Source: Bartonella sp. M0177 (lineage in GTDB: Bacteria; Pseudomonadota; Alphaproteobacteria; Rhizobiales; Rhizobiaceae). From it: DNA of 64,000 nt. Below the pieces are notes generated by a model that ran no database searches, was not told the DNA's origin, and saw only the letters and a list, made by a program, of their open reading frames with translations. Location: positions 2,234,501 through 2,298,500 of the forward strand of contig NZ_JACFOY010000001.1 in the NCBI RefSeq assembly GCF_016102285.1, written 5' to 3'. The number at the start of each line of letters is the position of its first letter. The first letter of the stretch is position 1. The position numbers and the translations under genes were made by a program. Positions 17,812 through 28,118 of the stretch are shown in pieces.

Positions 17812-18840
17812 TCAGGCGGCTTGTTCGTCCTTTTTGGTCCATTTGCCAAGTGCTGCAAGATAGTTCATCTTTGCACGGTGAGCAAAAGCCTTCTGTCCGG
17901 CTGCAACATTCTGCTTTTTACCGCCCCATGCTGCGATAGCAGCAGCCTGCAAAGCACGTCCGTAAGAGAATGTTACATTCCACGGCAAATTGCCGATAGC
18001 GTTGATTGCCGAAAGATGGGCTGTTGCTTCTTCGTCAGACTGGCCACCGGAAAGGAATGCGATACCGGGAACGGTTGCCGGAACAGTTGATTTCAAAACA
18101 CGAACGGTTTTTTCAGCGACTTCCTCGACAGAAGCCTTGCGGGCATTCTTACCGTCAATAACCATATTTGGCTTTAAAACCATGCCTTCCAATTTGACGC
18201 GGGCAGAAAAAAGCTCGTCAAAAACGGTTCTCAACACATGTTCGGTTACTTCATAGCAACGATCAATCGAATGATTTCCGGGTTTGCCATCCATGAGGAT
18301 TTCCGGTTCAACGATCGGAACAATCTGTGCTTCCTGACAAAGTGCGGCATAGCGCGCCAAAGCTTGGGCATTTTGTCTTACAGCGCCCCATGTCGGGAAC
18401 TTATTGCTATCAATAGCAATAACACCGCGCCATTTGGCGAAACGGGCACCCAATTCATAATATTCTTTCAAGCGTCCCCGTAAACCATCAAGACCTTCTG
18501 TAATCGTTTCATCCGGAAAACCGGCGAGCGGCTTTGCCCCTTCGTCGACCTTGATACCGGGTATCGAACCGGCCTGTCTGATAATGTCGGTCAACATGCG
18601 ACCATCCGAGGCTTTTTGACGAATTGTTTCATCAAAAAGAATGACACCGGAAATGTATTTTTCCATAGCTTCTTTGGTCGTGAACAACATCTCACGATAG
18701 TCGCGACGGTTTTCTTCGGTCGATTCAAGATGGATCGTATCGAACCGCTTTTTTATGGTGCTTGTGCTTTCATCAGCAGCAAGCAGACCTTTTCCTCCTG
18801 CCGTCATAGCAATTGCAATATCCTCAAGACGTTCACTCAT
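17812..18840 (-). CDS. fba: Class I fructose-bisphosphate aldolase
   Basis: The 342-residue enzyme splits fructose-1,6-bisphosphate to two triose phosphates. It is class I, forming a Schiff base without metal: the lysine lies in LEGMVLKPNMV (Lys 223), and the N-terminal KGLLAADESTSTIKKRF and C-terminal FLSGGQSDEEATAHL are class I signatures. It is the last gene of the tkt-gap-pgk-fba cluster on the minus strand, 132 bases after pgk, and is closed by a terminator. The animal-like class I form is usual in Rhizobiales. Confidence 0.95.
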   Translation of the reverse strand: MSERLEDIAIAMTAGGKGLLAADESTSTIKKRFDTIHLESTEENRRDYREMLFTTKEAMEKYISGVILFDETIRQKASDGRMLTDIIRQAGSIPGIKVDEGAKPLAGFPDETITEGLDGLRGRLKEYYELGARFAKWRGVIAIDSNKFPTWGAVRQNAQALARYAALCQEAQIVPIVEPEILMDGKPGNHSIDRCYEVTEHVLRTVFDELFSARVKLEGMVLKPNMVIDGKNARKASVEEVAEKTVRVLKSTVPATVPGIAFLSGGQSDEEATAHLSAINAIGNLPWNVTFSYGRALQAAAIAAWGGKKQNVAAGQKAFAHRAKMNYLAALGKWTKKDEQAA

Positions 18841-18972
18841 TGGGGTGGCTCCTCTTTTTTAATAGCCAGACAATAACAATTTGTATCCAAAGTGAAACGG
18901 ACAAACCCCCGTTCCAATCATTTCAATATGCAAGCGGGGAAATCTGAAAAGAATTTTCCCCACTCAATTATT

Positions 18973-20163
18973 TTATTTCTCCAAGGCGACAATACCCGGC
19001 AATGGTTTGCCTTCCATCCATTCGAGAAATGCTCCGCCGGCTGTAGAAATATAGGTAAAATCGGCAGCAACACCGGCATGATGAAGTGCCGAAACCGTAT
19101 CGCCACCGCCAGCAATGGAAGTGAGCTTTTTCTGTTTTGTGCGGGCAGCAACACGTTTGGCAACAGCAACTGTGCCTGCATCAAAAGGGTGCAATTCAAA
19201 AGCGCCAAGAGGTCCGTTCCAGACCAGCGTTGCAGCGTCATCTATAGCCGCATTGATACGTTCGACAGAATTTTCACCAATATCGAGAATCATACCATCG
19301 GCGGGAATTGAATCGATACCATAACGATGGTTAGGCGAATTTGCTTCAAAACTTTCGGCAACGATAGCGTCAACCGGCAAAATGATTGAACAATTTTCGG
19401 TCTTTGCCTTGGTTAAAATAGCACGGGCAGTCTCTCCGAGTTCATGCTCGCATAATGACTTTCCGACACTTAAACCCTTGGCTGCCAGAAATGTATTGGC
19501 CATGCCACCGCCGATAATAAGTGCATCGACCTTTTCAATCAGATTGTTGAGAAGATCAATTTTGGTAGAAACTTTGGCACCGCCAACGATGGCTACCACC
19601 GGATGAGCCGGATGACCAAGCCCTTTTTCCAGTGCCTCGAGTTCCATCTGCATGGAGCGGCCGGCATAGGCTGGCAAAACATGGGCAAGCCCTTCCGTCG
19701 AAGCATGGGCACGGTGAGCGGCGGAAAATGCATCATTGACATAAATATCACCATTTTCAGCCAATGCTTTGACAAATGCCGGATCGTTCTTTTCTTCGCC
19801 TTCATGGAAGCGTGTATTTTCGAAAAGAACAATATCACCGTCTTTCAGGGCATCGACAGCGGCTTTCGCTCTTTCGCCAATGCAGTCCTCGGCAAAAGCG
19901 ACCGTTTTTCCTAAAACTTTTTCGACTGTCGGAACAATTTGCTTTAATGAAAATTCGGCAACAACCTTGCCTTTCGGACGCCCGAAATGGGCAAGCAAAA
20001 TAACTTTTGCACCTTTTCTGCTCAGTTCGGTGATGGTTGGTTTAACCCGCTCTATGCGAGTGGCATCCGTTACTTTTCCGTCAGCGACTGGCACATTGAG
20101 ATCAACGCGCAGAAGCACGCGCTTCGATTTTACATCAACATCATCAAGGGTGCGAAAAGCCAT
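18973..20163 (-). CDS. pgk: Phosphoglycerate kinase
   Basis: The 396-residue two-domain kinase transfers phosphate from 1,3-bisphosphoglycerate to ADP. Seen motifs: [17 protein letters not shown] (13-29, substrate Arg/Asp/Asn), the basic-patch regions [10 protein letters not shown] and [28 protein letters not shown], and the nucleotide-binding GGGDTVSAL near the C-terminus. Length and order are normal. It follows gap, which has its own terminator at 20275-20298, so pgk may also have its own promoter in the 143-base gap. Confidence 0.97.
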   Translation of the reverse strand: MAFRTLDDVDVKSKRVLLRVDLNVPVADGKVTDATRIERVKPTITELSRKGAKVILLAHFGRPKGKVVAEFSLKQIVPTVEKVLGKTVAFAEDCIGERAKAAVDALKDGDIVLFENTRFHEGEEKNDPAFVKALAENGDIYVNDAFSAAHRAHASTEGLAHVLPAYAGRSMQMELEALEKGLGHPAHPVVAIVGGAKVSTKIDLLNNLIEKVDALIIGGGMANTFLAAKGLSVGKSLCEHELGETARAILTKAKTENCSIILPVDAIVAESFEANSPNHRYGIDSIPADGMILDIGENSVERINAAIDDAATLVWNGPLGAFELHPFDAGTVAVAKRVAARTKQKKLTSIAGGGDTVSALHHAGVAADFTYISTAGGAFLEWMEGKPLPGIVALEK

Positions 20164-20274
20164 ATTTTTCTCCAGATTTTCAAGGAACGGGTTTTTATTT
20201 CAATGCGGCCCATTCAAGTCCGTTTTATCGAAAGTCTTGGGACAAGCAACTCATCAAGACCTTCATTTTAATAA

Positions 20275-20298
20275 GAAAATGGGGGCTGATGCCCCCAT
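20275..20298 (-). terminator. Terminator or attenuator between gap and pgk
   Basis: On the minus strand ATGGGGGC (20291-20298) pairs with GCCCCCAT (20279-20286) across a 4-nt loop, then a short T-run. It lies directly after the gap stop codon and would end or reduce transcription before pgk. Confidence 0.75.
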
Positions 20299-20306
20299 TA
20301 TTATTG

Positions 20307-21314
20307 TCAGATTGTCTTTGCGAATGCGACGGCAACATCAGCCATACGGTTGGAGAAGCCCCATTCATTGTCGTACCAGGAAAGAATACGAACGAATGTT
20401 CCATCCATAACGCGTGTTTGCTCGGTATGGAAAATCGACGAATGTGGATCATGGTTGAAATCGTGGCTGACGAGTTTTTCATCGGTATAGCCGAGGATAC
20501 CCTTCAAAGGTCCATTTGCAGCTTTACGGATTTCTTCATTGATTTCTTCCGGTGTAACCGAACGCTTTGCAATAAAGGTAAAGTCGACAACCGAAACATT
20601 CGGGGTTGGAACACGGATAGCAACACCATCAAGCTTGCCTGCAAGTTCCGGCAAAACCAGACCAACGGCTTTGGCAGCACCGGTAGATGTCGGGATCATC
20701 GACAAAGCTGCAGCGCGTGCACGGTAGAGATCTTTGTGCAATTTATCCAAAGTCGGTTGATCGCCGGTATAAGAGTGAATGGTTGTCATAAAGCCTTTTT
20801 CAATGCCGACAGTCTTGTTGAGGACATGGGCAACCGGAGCAAGGCAGTTGGTGGTGCAGGATCCGTTCGAAATGACCTTATGCTCTTTTGTGAGCTTGTC
20901 ATGATTAACGCCATAGACAACCGTCAGATCAGCACCTTTAGACGGTGCGGAAACGATAACACGCTTGGCACCTGCATCAAGATGGGCAGCAGCTTTTTCA
21001 CGGGCGGTAAAAATGCCGGTGCATTCCAGAGCAATATCAATGCCAAGTTCTTTCCACGGCAATTGTTCCGGATCACGTGCAGCCGTAACCTTGATCGGCC
21101 CGCGGCCAGCGTCAATGGTATCACCCGATACCTTTACTTCGTGAGGGAAACGTCCATGGACCGAATCATAGCGCAGCAGATGGGCATTTGTTTCAACCGG
21201 CCCCAAATCGTTAACTGCAACAATGTCAATATCTTTGCGACCGCTTTCAATGATTGCACGCACAACATTGCGCCCAATACGTCCAAATCCGTTGATTGCT
21301 ACACGTACTGCCAT
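20307..21314 (-). CDS. gap: Glyceraldehyde-3-phosphate dehydrogenase
   Basis: The 335-residue NAD-dependent enzyme catalyses oxidative phosphorylation of glyceraldehyde-3-phosphate. The Rossmann motif [10 protein letters not shown] (8-17) and the active-site [12 protein letters not shown] with catalytic Cys 153 are intact, as is the C-terminal [13 protein letters not shown]. It lies 33 bases downstream of tkt on the same strand, so it is probably co-transcribed with it. Its end is marked by a hairpin before pgk. Confidence 0.97.
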   Translation of the reverse strand: MAVRVAINGFGRIGRNVVRAIIESGRKDIDIVAVNDLGPVETNAHLLRYDSVHGRFPHEVKVSGDTIDAGRGPIKVTAARDPEQLPWKELGIDIALECTGIFTAREKAAAHLDAGAKRVIVSAPSKGADLTVVYGVNHDKLTKEHKVISNGSCTTNCLAPVAHVLNKTVGIEKGFMTTIHSYTGDQPTLDKLHKDLYRARAAALSMIPTSTGAAKAVGLVLPELAGKLDGVAIRVPTPNVSVVDFTFIAKRSVTPEEINEEIRKAANGPLKGILGYTDEKLVSHDFNHDPHSSIFHTEQTRVMDGTFVRILSWYDNEWGFSNRMADVAVAFAKTI

Positions 21315-21347
21315 ATTATCTCTCCCTTTAATTGAGATATTTGAATA

Positions 21348-23327
21348 TTAAAGCTTTGCTTCCGCCGCTGCAACGACGGCTTCGGGGGTTATCCCGAAAT
21401 GTTTGTAAAGTGCGTCGATAGGACCACTCGCACCAAAACTATGCATTCCTATAAATACACCATCTGTTCCAATAAAACGATCCCATCCTTGGCGAATTGC
21501 TGCTTCAATAGCAATTTTCACAGGCGCTGTACCTATCAAAGCCGTTTGATAAGACTCTACTTGGTGCTCGAAAAGTTCAAAACAAGGGACCGATACAACT
21601 CTTGTAGGTATTCCTTTGTTTTCAAGCTCGTTGCGTGCCTTCACCGCTATTTCCACTTCCGAACCGGATGCAAAAATCGTAACTTTTGCGTCATCACTCG
21701 CCGTCATCAATTCATAAGCACCCAAAGCACAAAGATTGTCTTCGTCATAGTTTTTGCGTAAAGTGGGCAAACCTTGGCGTGTCAACGCCAAAGTTGAAGG
21801 CGTTGTTTTTGACTTCAATGCCAATTGCCAACATTCGGCGGTCTCGACCACATCGGCCGGACGGAAAACAAGATGATTGGGAATTGCCCGCAAACTTGCC
21901 AGATGTTCAACCGGTTGATGGGTAGGTCCATCTTCACCAAGACCGATAGAATCATGTGTCATCACATAGATGACACGAATACCCATCAATGATGAAAGCC
22001 GCATTGCCGGACGAGCATAGTCGGAAAAGCACAAGAAAGTTCCCGAATAGGGAATAATACCACCATAAAGTGACAAGCCGTTCATAATCGCAGCCATCGC
22101 ATGTTCGCGAATACCATAATGGATATAACGACCGGAAAAATCTTCCGGTGTAATATCATTGGTCTGGCTTGTTTTGGTGTTATTGGAGCCTGTCAAATCA
22201 GCCGATCCACCAATTGTTTCGTCAACTGCCCCGTTGATAACTTCAAGTGCCATCTGCGAGGCAACACGCGTTGCAACTTTCGGCTGGTCGGCAGCAAGTT
22301 TCTTTTTGTAGTCATTAATGACGCTATCAAAATTTCCCGGCAGATCGCCACGCATTAAACGTTCGAATTCGGCACGTTTTTGCGGATCAAGAGCTTCAAG
22401 CTTTTTATCCCATTCCTGACGCTTTTTTGCAGCATTGAGACCGGCAAGACGCCAGTTATCGAGAATTTCGGCGGGAATAACGAAAGGCTCGCTTTCCCAG
22501 CCCAGAGCTTTACGTGTCTCGGCAACTTCTTCCTTACCGAGCGGCGACCCATGAACCTTATTGGTACCGGCTTTGTGAGGAGAGCCGAAACCGATTGTTG
22601 TCCGGCACGAAATCAATGTCGGTTTATCGGAGGTTTTGGCTTTTTCGATTGCTTTGGCGATTGCATCCTGATCATGCCCGTCAACCTTGATTGTGTTCCA
22701 CTGACAGGCTTCAAAACGTGCACATTGGTCGGTATTATCCGAAATCGTAATCGCACCATCAATCGATATCTGGTTATTGTCCCAGAAGACAATGAGCTTG
22801 TTGAGCTTCATATGACCGGCAAAAGCAATGGCTTCTTGCGAAATACCTTCCATCAGGCAACCGTCACCGGCAAGCACATAAGTATAATGATCGATGAGAT
22901 CTCCCCAACGTGCATTCATAATGCGCTCGCCAAGTGCCATTCCAACGGCATTGGCTATGCCCTGACCTAACGGACCGGTTGTTGTTTCAATGCCATTGAT
23001 ATGACGATATTCGGGATGACCGGCAGTTTTTGCGCCAAGCTGACGGAAATTCTTGATCTCGTCTATTGTAACGTCTTCATATCCGGAAAGATACATGACT
23101 GAATAAAGCAACATGGAACCGTGTCCTGCCGAGAGAACAAAACGGTCCCGATTAGGCCAATTCGGCTTTTTCGGATCGTGGGCTAAAAATTTTGTATAAA
23201 GCACTGTCGCAATATCGGCGGCACCCATCGGAAGACCAGGATGCCCCGAATTTGCTTTCTCGATTGCATCGATGGAAAGAAAACGGATAGCATTGGCCAT
23301 CTGGTTCTGCTTGTCATTATTTTTCAT
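21348..23327 (-). CDS. tkt: Transketolase
   Basis: The 659-residue thiamine-diphosphate enzyme moves two-carbon units in the pentose-phosphate pathway. It has the ThDP motif [19 protein letters not shown] through [11 protein letters not shown] (about 156-186), the invariant early His in [12 protein letters not shown], and the pyrimidine-domain segment [19 protein letters not shown]. It is the first gene of the minus-strand tkt-gap-pgk-fba cluster and is divergent from DUF4164-zapA across 224 bases, which should carry both promoters. Confidence 0.97.
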   Translation of the reverse strand: MKNNDKQNQMANAIRFLSIDAIEKANSGHPGLPMGAADIATVLYTKFLAHDPKKPNWPNRDRFVLSAGHGSMLLYSVMYLSGYEDVTIDEIKNFRQLGAKTAGHPEYRHINGIETTTGPLGQGIANAVGMALGERIMNARWGDLIDHYTYVLAGDGCLMEGISQEAIAFAGHMKLNKLIVFWDNNQISIDGAITISDNTDQCARFEACQWNTIKVDGHDQDAIAKAIEKAKTSDKPTLISCRTTIGFGSPHKAGTNKVHGSPLGKEEVAETRKALGWESEPFVIPAEILDNWRLAGLNAAKKRQEWDKKLEALDPQKRAEFERLMRGDLPGNFDSVINDYKKKLAADQPKVATRVASQMALEVINGAVDETIGGSADLTGSNNTKTSQTNDITPEDFSGRYIHYGIREHAMAAIMNGLSLYGGIIPYSGTFLCFSDYARPAMRLSSLMGIRVIYVMTHDSIGLGEDGPTHQPVEHLASLRAIPNHLVFRPADVVETAECWQLALKSKTTPSTLALTRQGLPTLRKNYDEDNLCALGAYELMTASDDAKVTIFASGSEVEIAVKARNELENKGIPTRVVSVPCFELFEHQVESYQTALIGTAPVKIAIEAAIRQGWDRFIGTDGVFIGMHSFGASGPIDALYKHFGITPEAVVAAAEAKL

Positions 23328-23551
23328 GAAAATTGGCTACTCTTTGATCGCTAGTAAATTCGGTCTAATGCTTCTTTTGACAAATATCACTTAAACCGTG
23401 TGAGTCAATAAAATCCCACTGTCACCAGCTTTGATACGGTGGATTTCTTGCCACAAGCCGAGAAGACATTTAAGAATAGTAAAAACTGGATAAAATTTGC
23501 CGGAATGATTCGTTTTTAAATCTATCTTTTACACAAAGGATCTGGAACTCG

Positions 23552-23827
23552 ATGCCACAAGATACATCAATTCTCGATCAAGCGATCAATCGTCTGGAAA
23601 ACGCTCTTAAGACGCTTGAAAATGCCGTTGTCAATGACAATAAAGATACATATGACACCAGTGAGCTCGAGGAAGAAATCCAGCGCATGAATGCAGATCG
23701 CAGCCGTCTGGCGCAAGCACTCGATACATCTGAATCGCGCGCTGAACGCCTTGAACAAGCCAATAAAGAAGTATCGCGCCGTCTTATTACCGCAATGGAA
23801 ACGATACGAACAGTGGTTGACCGGTAA
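23552..23827 (+). CDS. DUF4164 coiled-coil protein
   Basis: A 91-residue protein that is almost wholly predicted coiled coil (ALKTLENAVVND, then ELEEEIQRMNADRSRLAQAL with heptad spacing). It matches the DUF4164 family, found next to zapA in Rhizobiales. No catalytic residues are visible. It lies 12 bases before zapA, which suggests a division-related role by association only. Confidence 0.8.
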   Translation: MPQDTSILDQAINRLENALKTLENAVVNDNKDTYDTSELEEEIQRMNADRSRLAQALDTSESRAERLEQANKEVSRRLITAMETIRTVVDR

Positions 23828-23839
23828 AGGGCAATAAAT

Positions 23840-24202
23840 ATGGCAACTGTATCAGTCACGATTGATGGAAAAACCTACCGCATGGCTTGCGATGAAGGCG
23901 AAGAAGACCATCTTGCCGGTCTTGCCCATCAGCTTGACCAATACATCAGCCATTTGAAATCGAATTTCGGCGAGATCGGAGATCATCGCCTTTCTGTTAT
24001 GGCAGGCATCATGGTTATGGACGAGCTTGATGAAGCGCGTCGTCAGCTAAATAGCCTGAAACAGGAAAACGACATGTTGCGACAGGAAAATACACAGCTT
24101 ACCGATGCCTGTGAACGCTACGAAACAGTCGCAGCCAAAGCAATCGATCGGGCGGCCAGTCATATTGATGCTCTTGCCCGCGAGCTTGTGAAAAACCAGT
24201 AA
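23840..24202 (+). CDS. zapA: Cell division protein ZapA
   Basis: The 120-residue protein has the ZapA domain at its N-terminus (ATVSVTIDGKTYRMACDEGEEDHLAGLAHQLDQ is spread over residues 2-34) followed by a long coiled coil (DEARRQLNSLKQENDMLRQENTQL). ZapA tetramers cross-link FtsZ protofilaments at the division site. It is coupled to the DUF4164 gene with a 12-base gap. In many proteobacteria 6S RNA and then the 5-FCL gene follow; here a candidate RNA follows, but 5-FCL does not. Confidence 0.9.
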   Translation: MATVSVTIDGKTYRMACDEGEEDHLAGLAHQLDQYISHLKSNFGEIGDHRLSVMAGIMVMDELDEARRQLNSLKQENDMLRQENTQLTDACERYETVAAKAIDRAASHIDALARELVKNQ

Positions 24203-24704
24203 GAACGAACACTGACCGGATATATCCTGGTGTTTTTCCCGTTGTCTCCATTGAAAAACGTTTTTCCATAAACGGAAAATAAAAACCGTTCATCAAATAT
24301 CAGGATTGCAAAAGTCCGCTTTGTTTCAAAAGCCCCCACAAATAACAGGCATATAAATTAACGGCCCAAATTTATGTGTTTTGTAACACTTGGTAAGTCA
24401 TTTCTATAGTCTGGGACGACACTTACAGCGGATGGTTTTTATCAGGAGCTTTTTTGGCTCCCTTTAACGGAATAGTTTTATATAAAACCGAAGCTTCAGT
24501 TTACGGCTTTTCCGCAAAGCTTAGCCGATATCCTGTCCAAAGAAAATCTGAACTGCTTTCTTTCAATATCAGGAACTCTTCCCCCTGAAAACTCATCTCT
24601 CGTAAGCGAAGTGAAAGAGACGCTGAAAAATCATCAGCGAACATAGATTTCGGCAGAACCGGAGGAATCAGGCTCTGCCGATGAATGTCAGGATTTACCG
24701 ATGA
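24203..24704. other. Intergenic region between zapA and pyk
   Basis: These 502 bases separate convergent zapA and pyk. They hold the candidate 6S RNA and its promoter, and a GC hairpin 24650-24681 (TCGGCAGAACC with GGCTCTGCCGA) 24 bases past the pyk stop codon that may end the pyk transcript although it lacks a clear T-run. No protein gene is seen. Confidence 0.6.
24413..24540 (+). ncRNA. ssrS: Candidate 6S RNA
   Basis: About 210 bases after zapA there is a plausible promoter, TTGTAA (24381-24386), 18-base spacer, TATAGT (24405-24410). The RNA that would start near 24413 begins GGACG (24414-24418), which can pair with TGTCC (24534-24538) to close a stem around about 130 bases, with an internal GGAGC/GCTCC hairpin. 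Length, promoter, closed ends and the position after zapA fit 6S RNA, which inhibits housekeeping RNA polymerase. I could not fold it or match it to the family model, so this is a positional call. Confidence 0.35.
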
Positions 24705-26141
24705 TTATCTGCGTTTGCCATCTTCCTTGGCAACATAGGCAATGCGCAACATATTGGTTGCACCCGGTGTTCCAAGCGGTACACCGGCGGTTACGATAAT
24801 TCTGTCACCCGGAACGCTATAACCTTCCCGAAGTGCAATGGCAGCGGCTCTTTCGACCATATCATCAAGATTGTGCGCATCTTCTGTGACAACACAATGA
24901 AGTCCCCAAACAAGGGCAAGGCGCCGCGCCGTTTCGGTAATCGGTGAAAGAGCAATGATGGATGGCATTGGCCGCTCGCGGGATGCACGAATACCTGTCG
25001 CACCGGAAGCTGTATAAGCGACAATGGCCGAAAGATTGAGGGTTTCGGCAATTTGCCTTGCGGCAAGCGAAATTGCATCGGCGCCGGTTGGTTCGGGAGC
25101 CGGATGTTGCGCATCAATCATCGGTTCATAATTGGAATCCCGTTCGATCTTGCAGGCAATTTTATCCATTGTGCGAACAGCTTCTTCCGGATAGGCACCG
25201 GCCGCCGATTCAGCCGACAGCATGATAGCATCAGCCCCTTCATAAACGGCTGTTGCAACATCCGAGACTTCAGCACGGGTTGGAACCGGTGAGGTGATCA
25301 TCGATTCAAGCATCTGGGTTGCAACCACAACCGGCTTACCAGCGCGCCGACAGAGTTTGATAATATCCATCTGGATACCGGGCACTGTTTCCAACGGCAT
25401 TTCAACTCCAAGATCGCCACGTGCCACCATAACAGCGTCGGATAAATCGACAATCTCGTGAATTCTGCGAACGGCCTGCGGCTTTTCGATTTTTGAAAGA
25501 ATGGCCACTTTGCCTTTGGCAATTTTACGGGCTTCGGCAATATCTTCAGGACGCTGGATAAAGGAAAGCGCAATCCAGTCAATCGGCTGTTCAAGAACTG
25601 CAAGAAGATCTTTGTGGTCTTTTTCCGTCATTGCTCCGACACCGAGCAGCGTGTCCGGCAGGCTCACGCCCTTGCGATCGGAAATGTGCGTTCCGGCGAC
25701 GACCTTGCATTCAATAGCGGTATGTGTGCATTTCTGGGCCAGAAGCTCGAGTTTGCCGTCATCAATCAACAAACGTTCGCCCGGTTTGACCGCATCGAAA
25801 ATTTCCTTGTGAGGCAAATAGACACGGGTATTGTCCCCCGGAATATCTTTATTGTCGAGTGTGAAAGTCTGCCCGGCAACAAGATCAACCTTGCCTTTTG
25901 CAAATTCTCCCACACGTAATTTCGGTCCCTGCAAATCGGCAAGTATACCGATCGGGCGTCCTTGTTTTTTCTCGATATGACGTATGATTTTAACCAAAGA
26001 GCGCATTGTGTCATGATCGGCATGACTCATATTGATGCGAAAAACGTCAACCCCCGCTAAAAAAAGCTTTTCGATCATTTTTTCGTCGGACGATGCAGGT
26101 CCGAGCGTAGCAACAATCTTTACTTTACGGTTACGTTTCAT
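24705..26141 (-). CDS. pyk: Pyruvate kinase
   Basis: The 478-residue enzyme makes pyruvate and ATP from phosphoenolpyruvate. Motifs: KIVATLGPASS at the start, VFRINMSHAD, the active-site ILSKIEKPQAV with the catalytic Lys, and VMVARGDLGVEMPLE for Mg and substrate. The C-terminal allosteric domain is present and complete. Its ATG overlaps the stop of the DUF1036 gene by four bases, so the two are translationally coupled, a pairing seen in other Rhizobiales. Confidence 0.97.
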   Translation of the reverse strand: MKRNRKVKIVATLGPASSDEKMIEKLFLAGVDVFRINMSHADHDTMRSLVKIIRHIEKKQGRPIGILADLQGPKLRVGEFAKGKVDLVAGQTFTLDNKDIPGDNTRVYLPHKEIFDAVKPGERLLIDDGKLELLAQKCTHTAIECKVVAGTHISDRKGVSLPDTLLGVGAMTEKDHKDLLAVLEQPIDWIALSFIQRPEDIAEARKIAKGKVAILSKIEKPQAVRRIHEIVDLSDAVMVARGDLGVEMPLETVPGIQMDIIKLCRRAGKPVVVATQMLESMITSPVPTRAEVSDVATAVYEGADAIMLSAESAAGAYPEEAVRTMDKIACKIERDSNYEPMIDAQHPAPEPTGADAISLAARQIAETLNLSAIVAYTASGATGIRASRERPMPSIIALSPITETARRLALVWGLHCVVTEDAHNLDDMVERAAAIALREGYSVPGDRIIVTAGVPLGTPGATNMLRIAYVAKEDGKRR

Positions 26142-26605
26142 TTTGTGGGAGCTCCTGTAACAAGCGGCGTATTCAACGCCGGATTATTGGATACAGGTTC
26201 GGTAAGCTGAACCATCCAGCTTGTCTGCGTACCCGTATCGATTTCTTGAAAACCGGCTTTCTGAAAGCCACGTGCAAAGCAGTCATTGACACCATTAATG
26301 GTAAATTCGGAATCTTTCACGCACATATTGATGGGACCATCCCAACGCCCGTGATTTTTAGCATCTTCCGCATGAAGATAATAAAAACGCGAGGATAAAG
26401 GCCCGTCAATAATCGTCTTGCAACGTGTTGGACCGACAACCCACCAACCTTCGGACATCCATCCGGCTTTTGCACGGTAGCCAATGGAAACGCCGATGGC
26501 TTCCTGAGTTGTGTTGCAGACACGGAAATCCGCACGAGCCGCACATGAAAGAGCGAGCATGATCGCCACACCGAAGAGAATAATCCTGGTCTTTTTCAAC
26601 AACAT
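26138..26605 (-). CDS. DUF1036 secreted protein
   Basis: The 155-residue protein has a signal peptide (LLKKTRIILFGVAIMLALS) cut near residue 25 before DFRVCNTT, and then the DUF1036 domain with ISIGYRAKAGWMSEGWW-type spacing (here VSIGYRAKAGWMSEGWWVV) and three further cysteines. It is predicted periplasmic; function unknown. I chose the ATG ending at 26605 because it starts the signal peptide; a start at 26716 is open, but it would add 37 unrelated residues and leave 22 bases to the divergent amidohydrolase gene. It precedes pyk with a 4-base overlap. Confidence 0.82.
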   Translation of the reverse strand: MLLKKTRIILFGVAIMLALSCAARADFRVCNTTQEAIGVSIGYRAKAGWMSEGWWVVGPTRCKTIIDGPLSSRFYYLHAEDAKNHGRWDGPINMCVKDSEFTINGVNDCFARGFQKAGFQEIDTGTQTSWMVQLTEPVSNNPALNTPLVTGAPTK

Positions 26606-26738
26606 TTCTGGCACCTTCGGTTTTATTTGGTCCTGACCGCTATTCTTTTGCACTTCATTTGTGTTTTGTGTAGTTTCGTAAAATTTGTCAATGTCAGAGA
26701 TTTTCAAAACAGCCATATTATAAAGTGATGATAAAAAA

Positions 26739-27533
26739 ATGAAACAGAAAGAAAATTTCTATTCCTTTGAAGAAATTCCCGGCAATATAGAAGCGGGGCT
26801 CGTCCTCATCTGTGACCATGCAAGCAACGCTCTGCCCGATGAATATGGCTCGCTCGGACTTCAATCTTCCGAGCTTTTCCGTCACATTGCCTATGATATA
26901 GGCGCCGAAATGCTCACAAGAGAGCTTGCAAAACGGCTTGATGCACCTGCGGTGGTCAGCCATTTCTCGAGACTTTTGATCGACCCCAACCGTGGAGAAG
27001 ATGATCCGACATTGATTATGCAATTGTCTGACGGTTCGGTGATTCCCGATAATTATCCGATGAGCGAAACCGAAAGACAACGCAGAATCAAAAACTATTA
27101 TAAACCATACGACCTTGCTGTCGGGCGGTTGATCACCGGTGTCGAGGAGGCAAGTGGTAAAAGTCCATTTGTGGTTTCAGTACATTCTTTTACACCCGTC
27201 TGGCATGGTAAAGCCCGCCCTTGGCATATCGGTCTTTTATGGGACAGTGACAGACGTGCTTTCGACCCGCTGTTTACCGGTTTGAACGAAATTGCCGGGC
27301 TTAAAGTTGGCGATAACGAACCCTATGACGGTGCCTTGAAAGGCGATACAATGTACCGCCATTGTACAACAAAGGGCATTGCCCATATCCTTATTGAAGT
27401 CCGACAGGATTTGATAGCGGACGAAAAGGGTGTGTTAAAATGGGCAGATTATCTTCAACCGCTATTTCATAAAATAAACGGGATGCCGATGATTCACATG
27501 AAACAGATTTTTCCATCTCGTGCCGACCGGTAA
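26739..27533 (+). CDS. N-formylglutamate amidohydrolase family protein
   Basis: The 264-residue protein matches the N-formylglutamate amidohydrolase family. Visible are LICDHASNALP (about 23-33, metal-ligand His), HIAYDIGAEMLTRELAKRL, the SRLLIDPNRGEDDP motif and VHSFTPVW. The histidine pathway member HutG makes glutamate and formate from N-formylglutamate; no other hut gene is nearby, so the true substrate may differ. It is divergent from DUF1036-pyk and is followed by gapR 147 bases later. Confidence 0.88.
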   Translation: MKQKENFYSFEEIPGNIEAGLVLICDHASNALPDEYGSLGLQSSELFRHIAYDIGAEMLTRELAKRLDAPAVVSHFSRLLIDPNRGEDDPTLIMQLSDGSVIPDNYPMSETERQRRIKNYYKPYDLAVGRLITGVEEASGKSPFVVSVHSFTPVWHGKARPWHIGLLWDSDRRAFDPLFTGLNEIAGLKVGDNEPYDGALKGDTMYRHCTTKGIAHILIEVRQDLIADEKGVLKWADYLQPLFHKINGMPMIHMKQIFPSRADR

Positions 27534-27680
27534 CTTTTAGAACTTGGCACTTGGCTAAATATTGGGGGTAAAAATTAAACCCGCCATCTTGACTCCGAGG
27601 GCAGGACTCGGACATCAACAGGAAACTGAACGATCGACTTAACGACTCGTTTGAACACGATTTATCTGGAGGCCATTTCC

Positions 27681-27938
27681 ATGAGTGAAGTGACAGACGA
27701 AAAACAAGCAGTGGCCGTTGGCCAGTTGCGTTCTTTTATCGAGCGTATCGAACGCCTTGAAGAAGAAAAGAAAACAATTTCCGACGACATAAAAGAAGTT
27801 TATGCCGAGCTCAAAGGAAGTGGTTTTGACAGCAAGGCCGTACGCACAATTATCCGTTTGCGTAAAAAAGAAGATCATGAGCGTCAGGAAGAAGAAGCTA
27901 TGATCCAGCTCTATAAAGATGCACTTGGAATGAGCTGA
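27681..27938 (+). CDS. gapR: GapR-like nucleoid-associated protein (DUF2312)
   Basis: The 85-residue protein is the DUF2312 family. Caulobacter GapR, the founding studied member, is an essential protein that clamps overtwisted AT-rich DNA and aids topoisomerases during replication. The N-terminal half is a coiled coil ([21 protein letters not shown]) and the C-terminal half has the conserved basic [16 protein letters not shown]. Length agrees with the family. The ATG at 27681 is preceded by a good GGAGG site; a Met 10 codons upstream lacks one. It is monocistronic with its own terminator. Confidence 0.88.
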   Translation: MSEVTDEKQAVAVGQLRSFIERIERLEEEKKTISDDIKEVYAELKGSGFDSKAVRTIIRLRKKEDHERQEEEAMIQLYKDALGMS

Positions 27939-27961
27939 TTTTTAAAATTTTTGAAAAATCG

Positions 27962-27989
27962 AAAGCCTTCCGTCTCCGGAAGGCTTTTT
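27962..27989 (+). terminator. Rho-independent terminator of gapR
   Basis: AAAGCCTTCC (27962-27971) pairs with GGAAGGCTTT (27978-27987) across a 6-nt loop, followed by a T-run. It is 24 bases after the gapR stop codon. Confidence 0.92.
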
Positions 27990-28118
27990 GTTATCTCTGA
28001 CAAATGACCGGTGATTATGCGGGGGTGTGACCATGTCATCCACCTTTACCGGTTCAGCATTTGTTCAATGCCAAAAAATTCGCGTTGAAGGACATCCTAT
28101 AGTTTTCAAAAAATGAAG

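Noticed and set aside
20289..21335. Long open frame of 348 codons on the plus strand opposite gap
   Set aside because: It is an antisense shadow of the highly conserved gap gene; its translation is rich in Cys, Arg and Asn and matches no family pattern.
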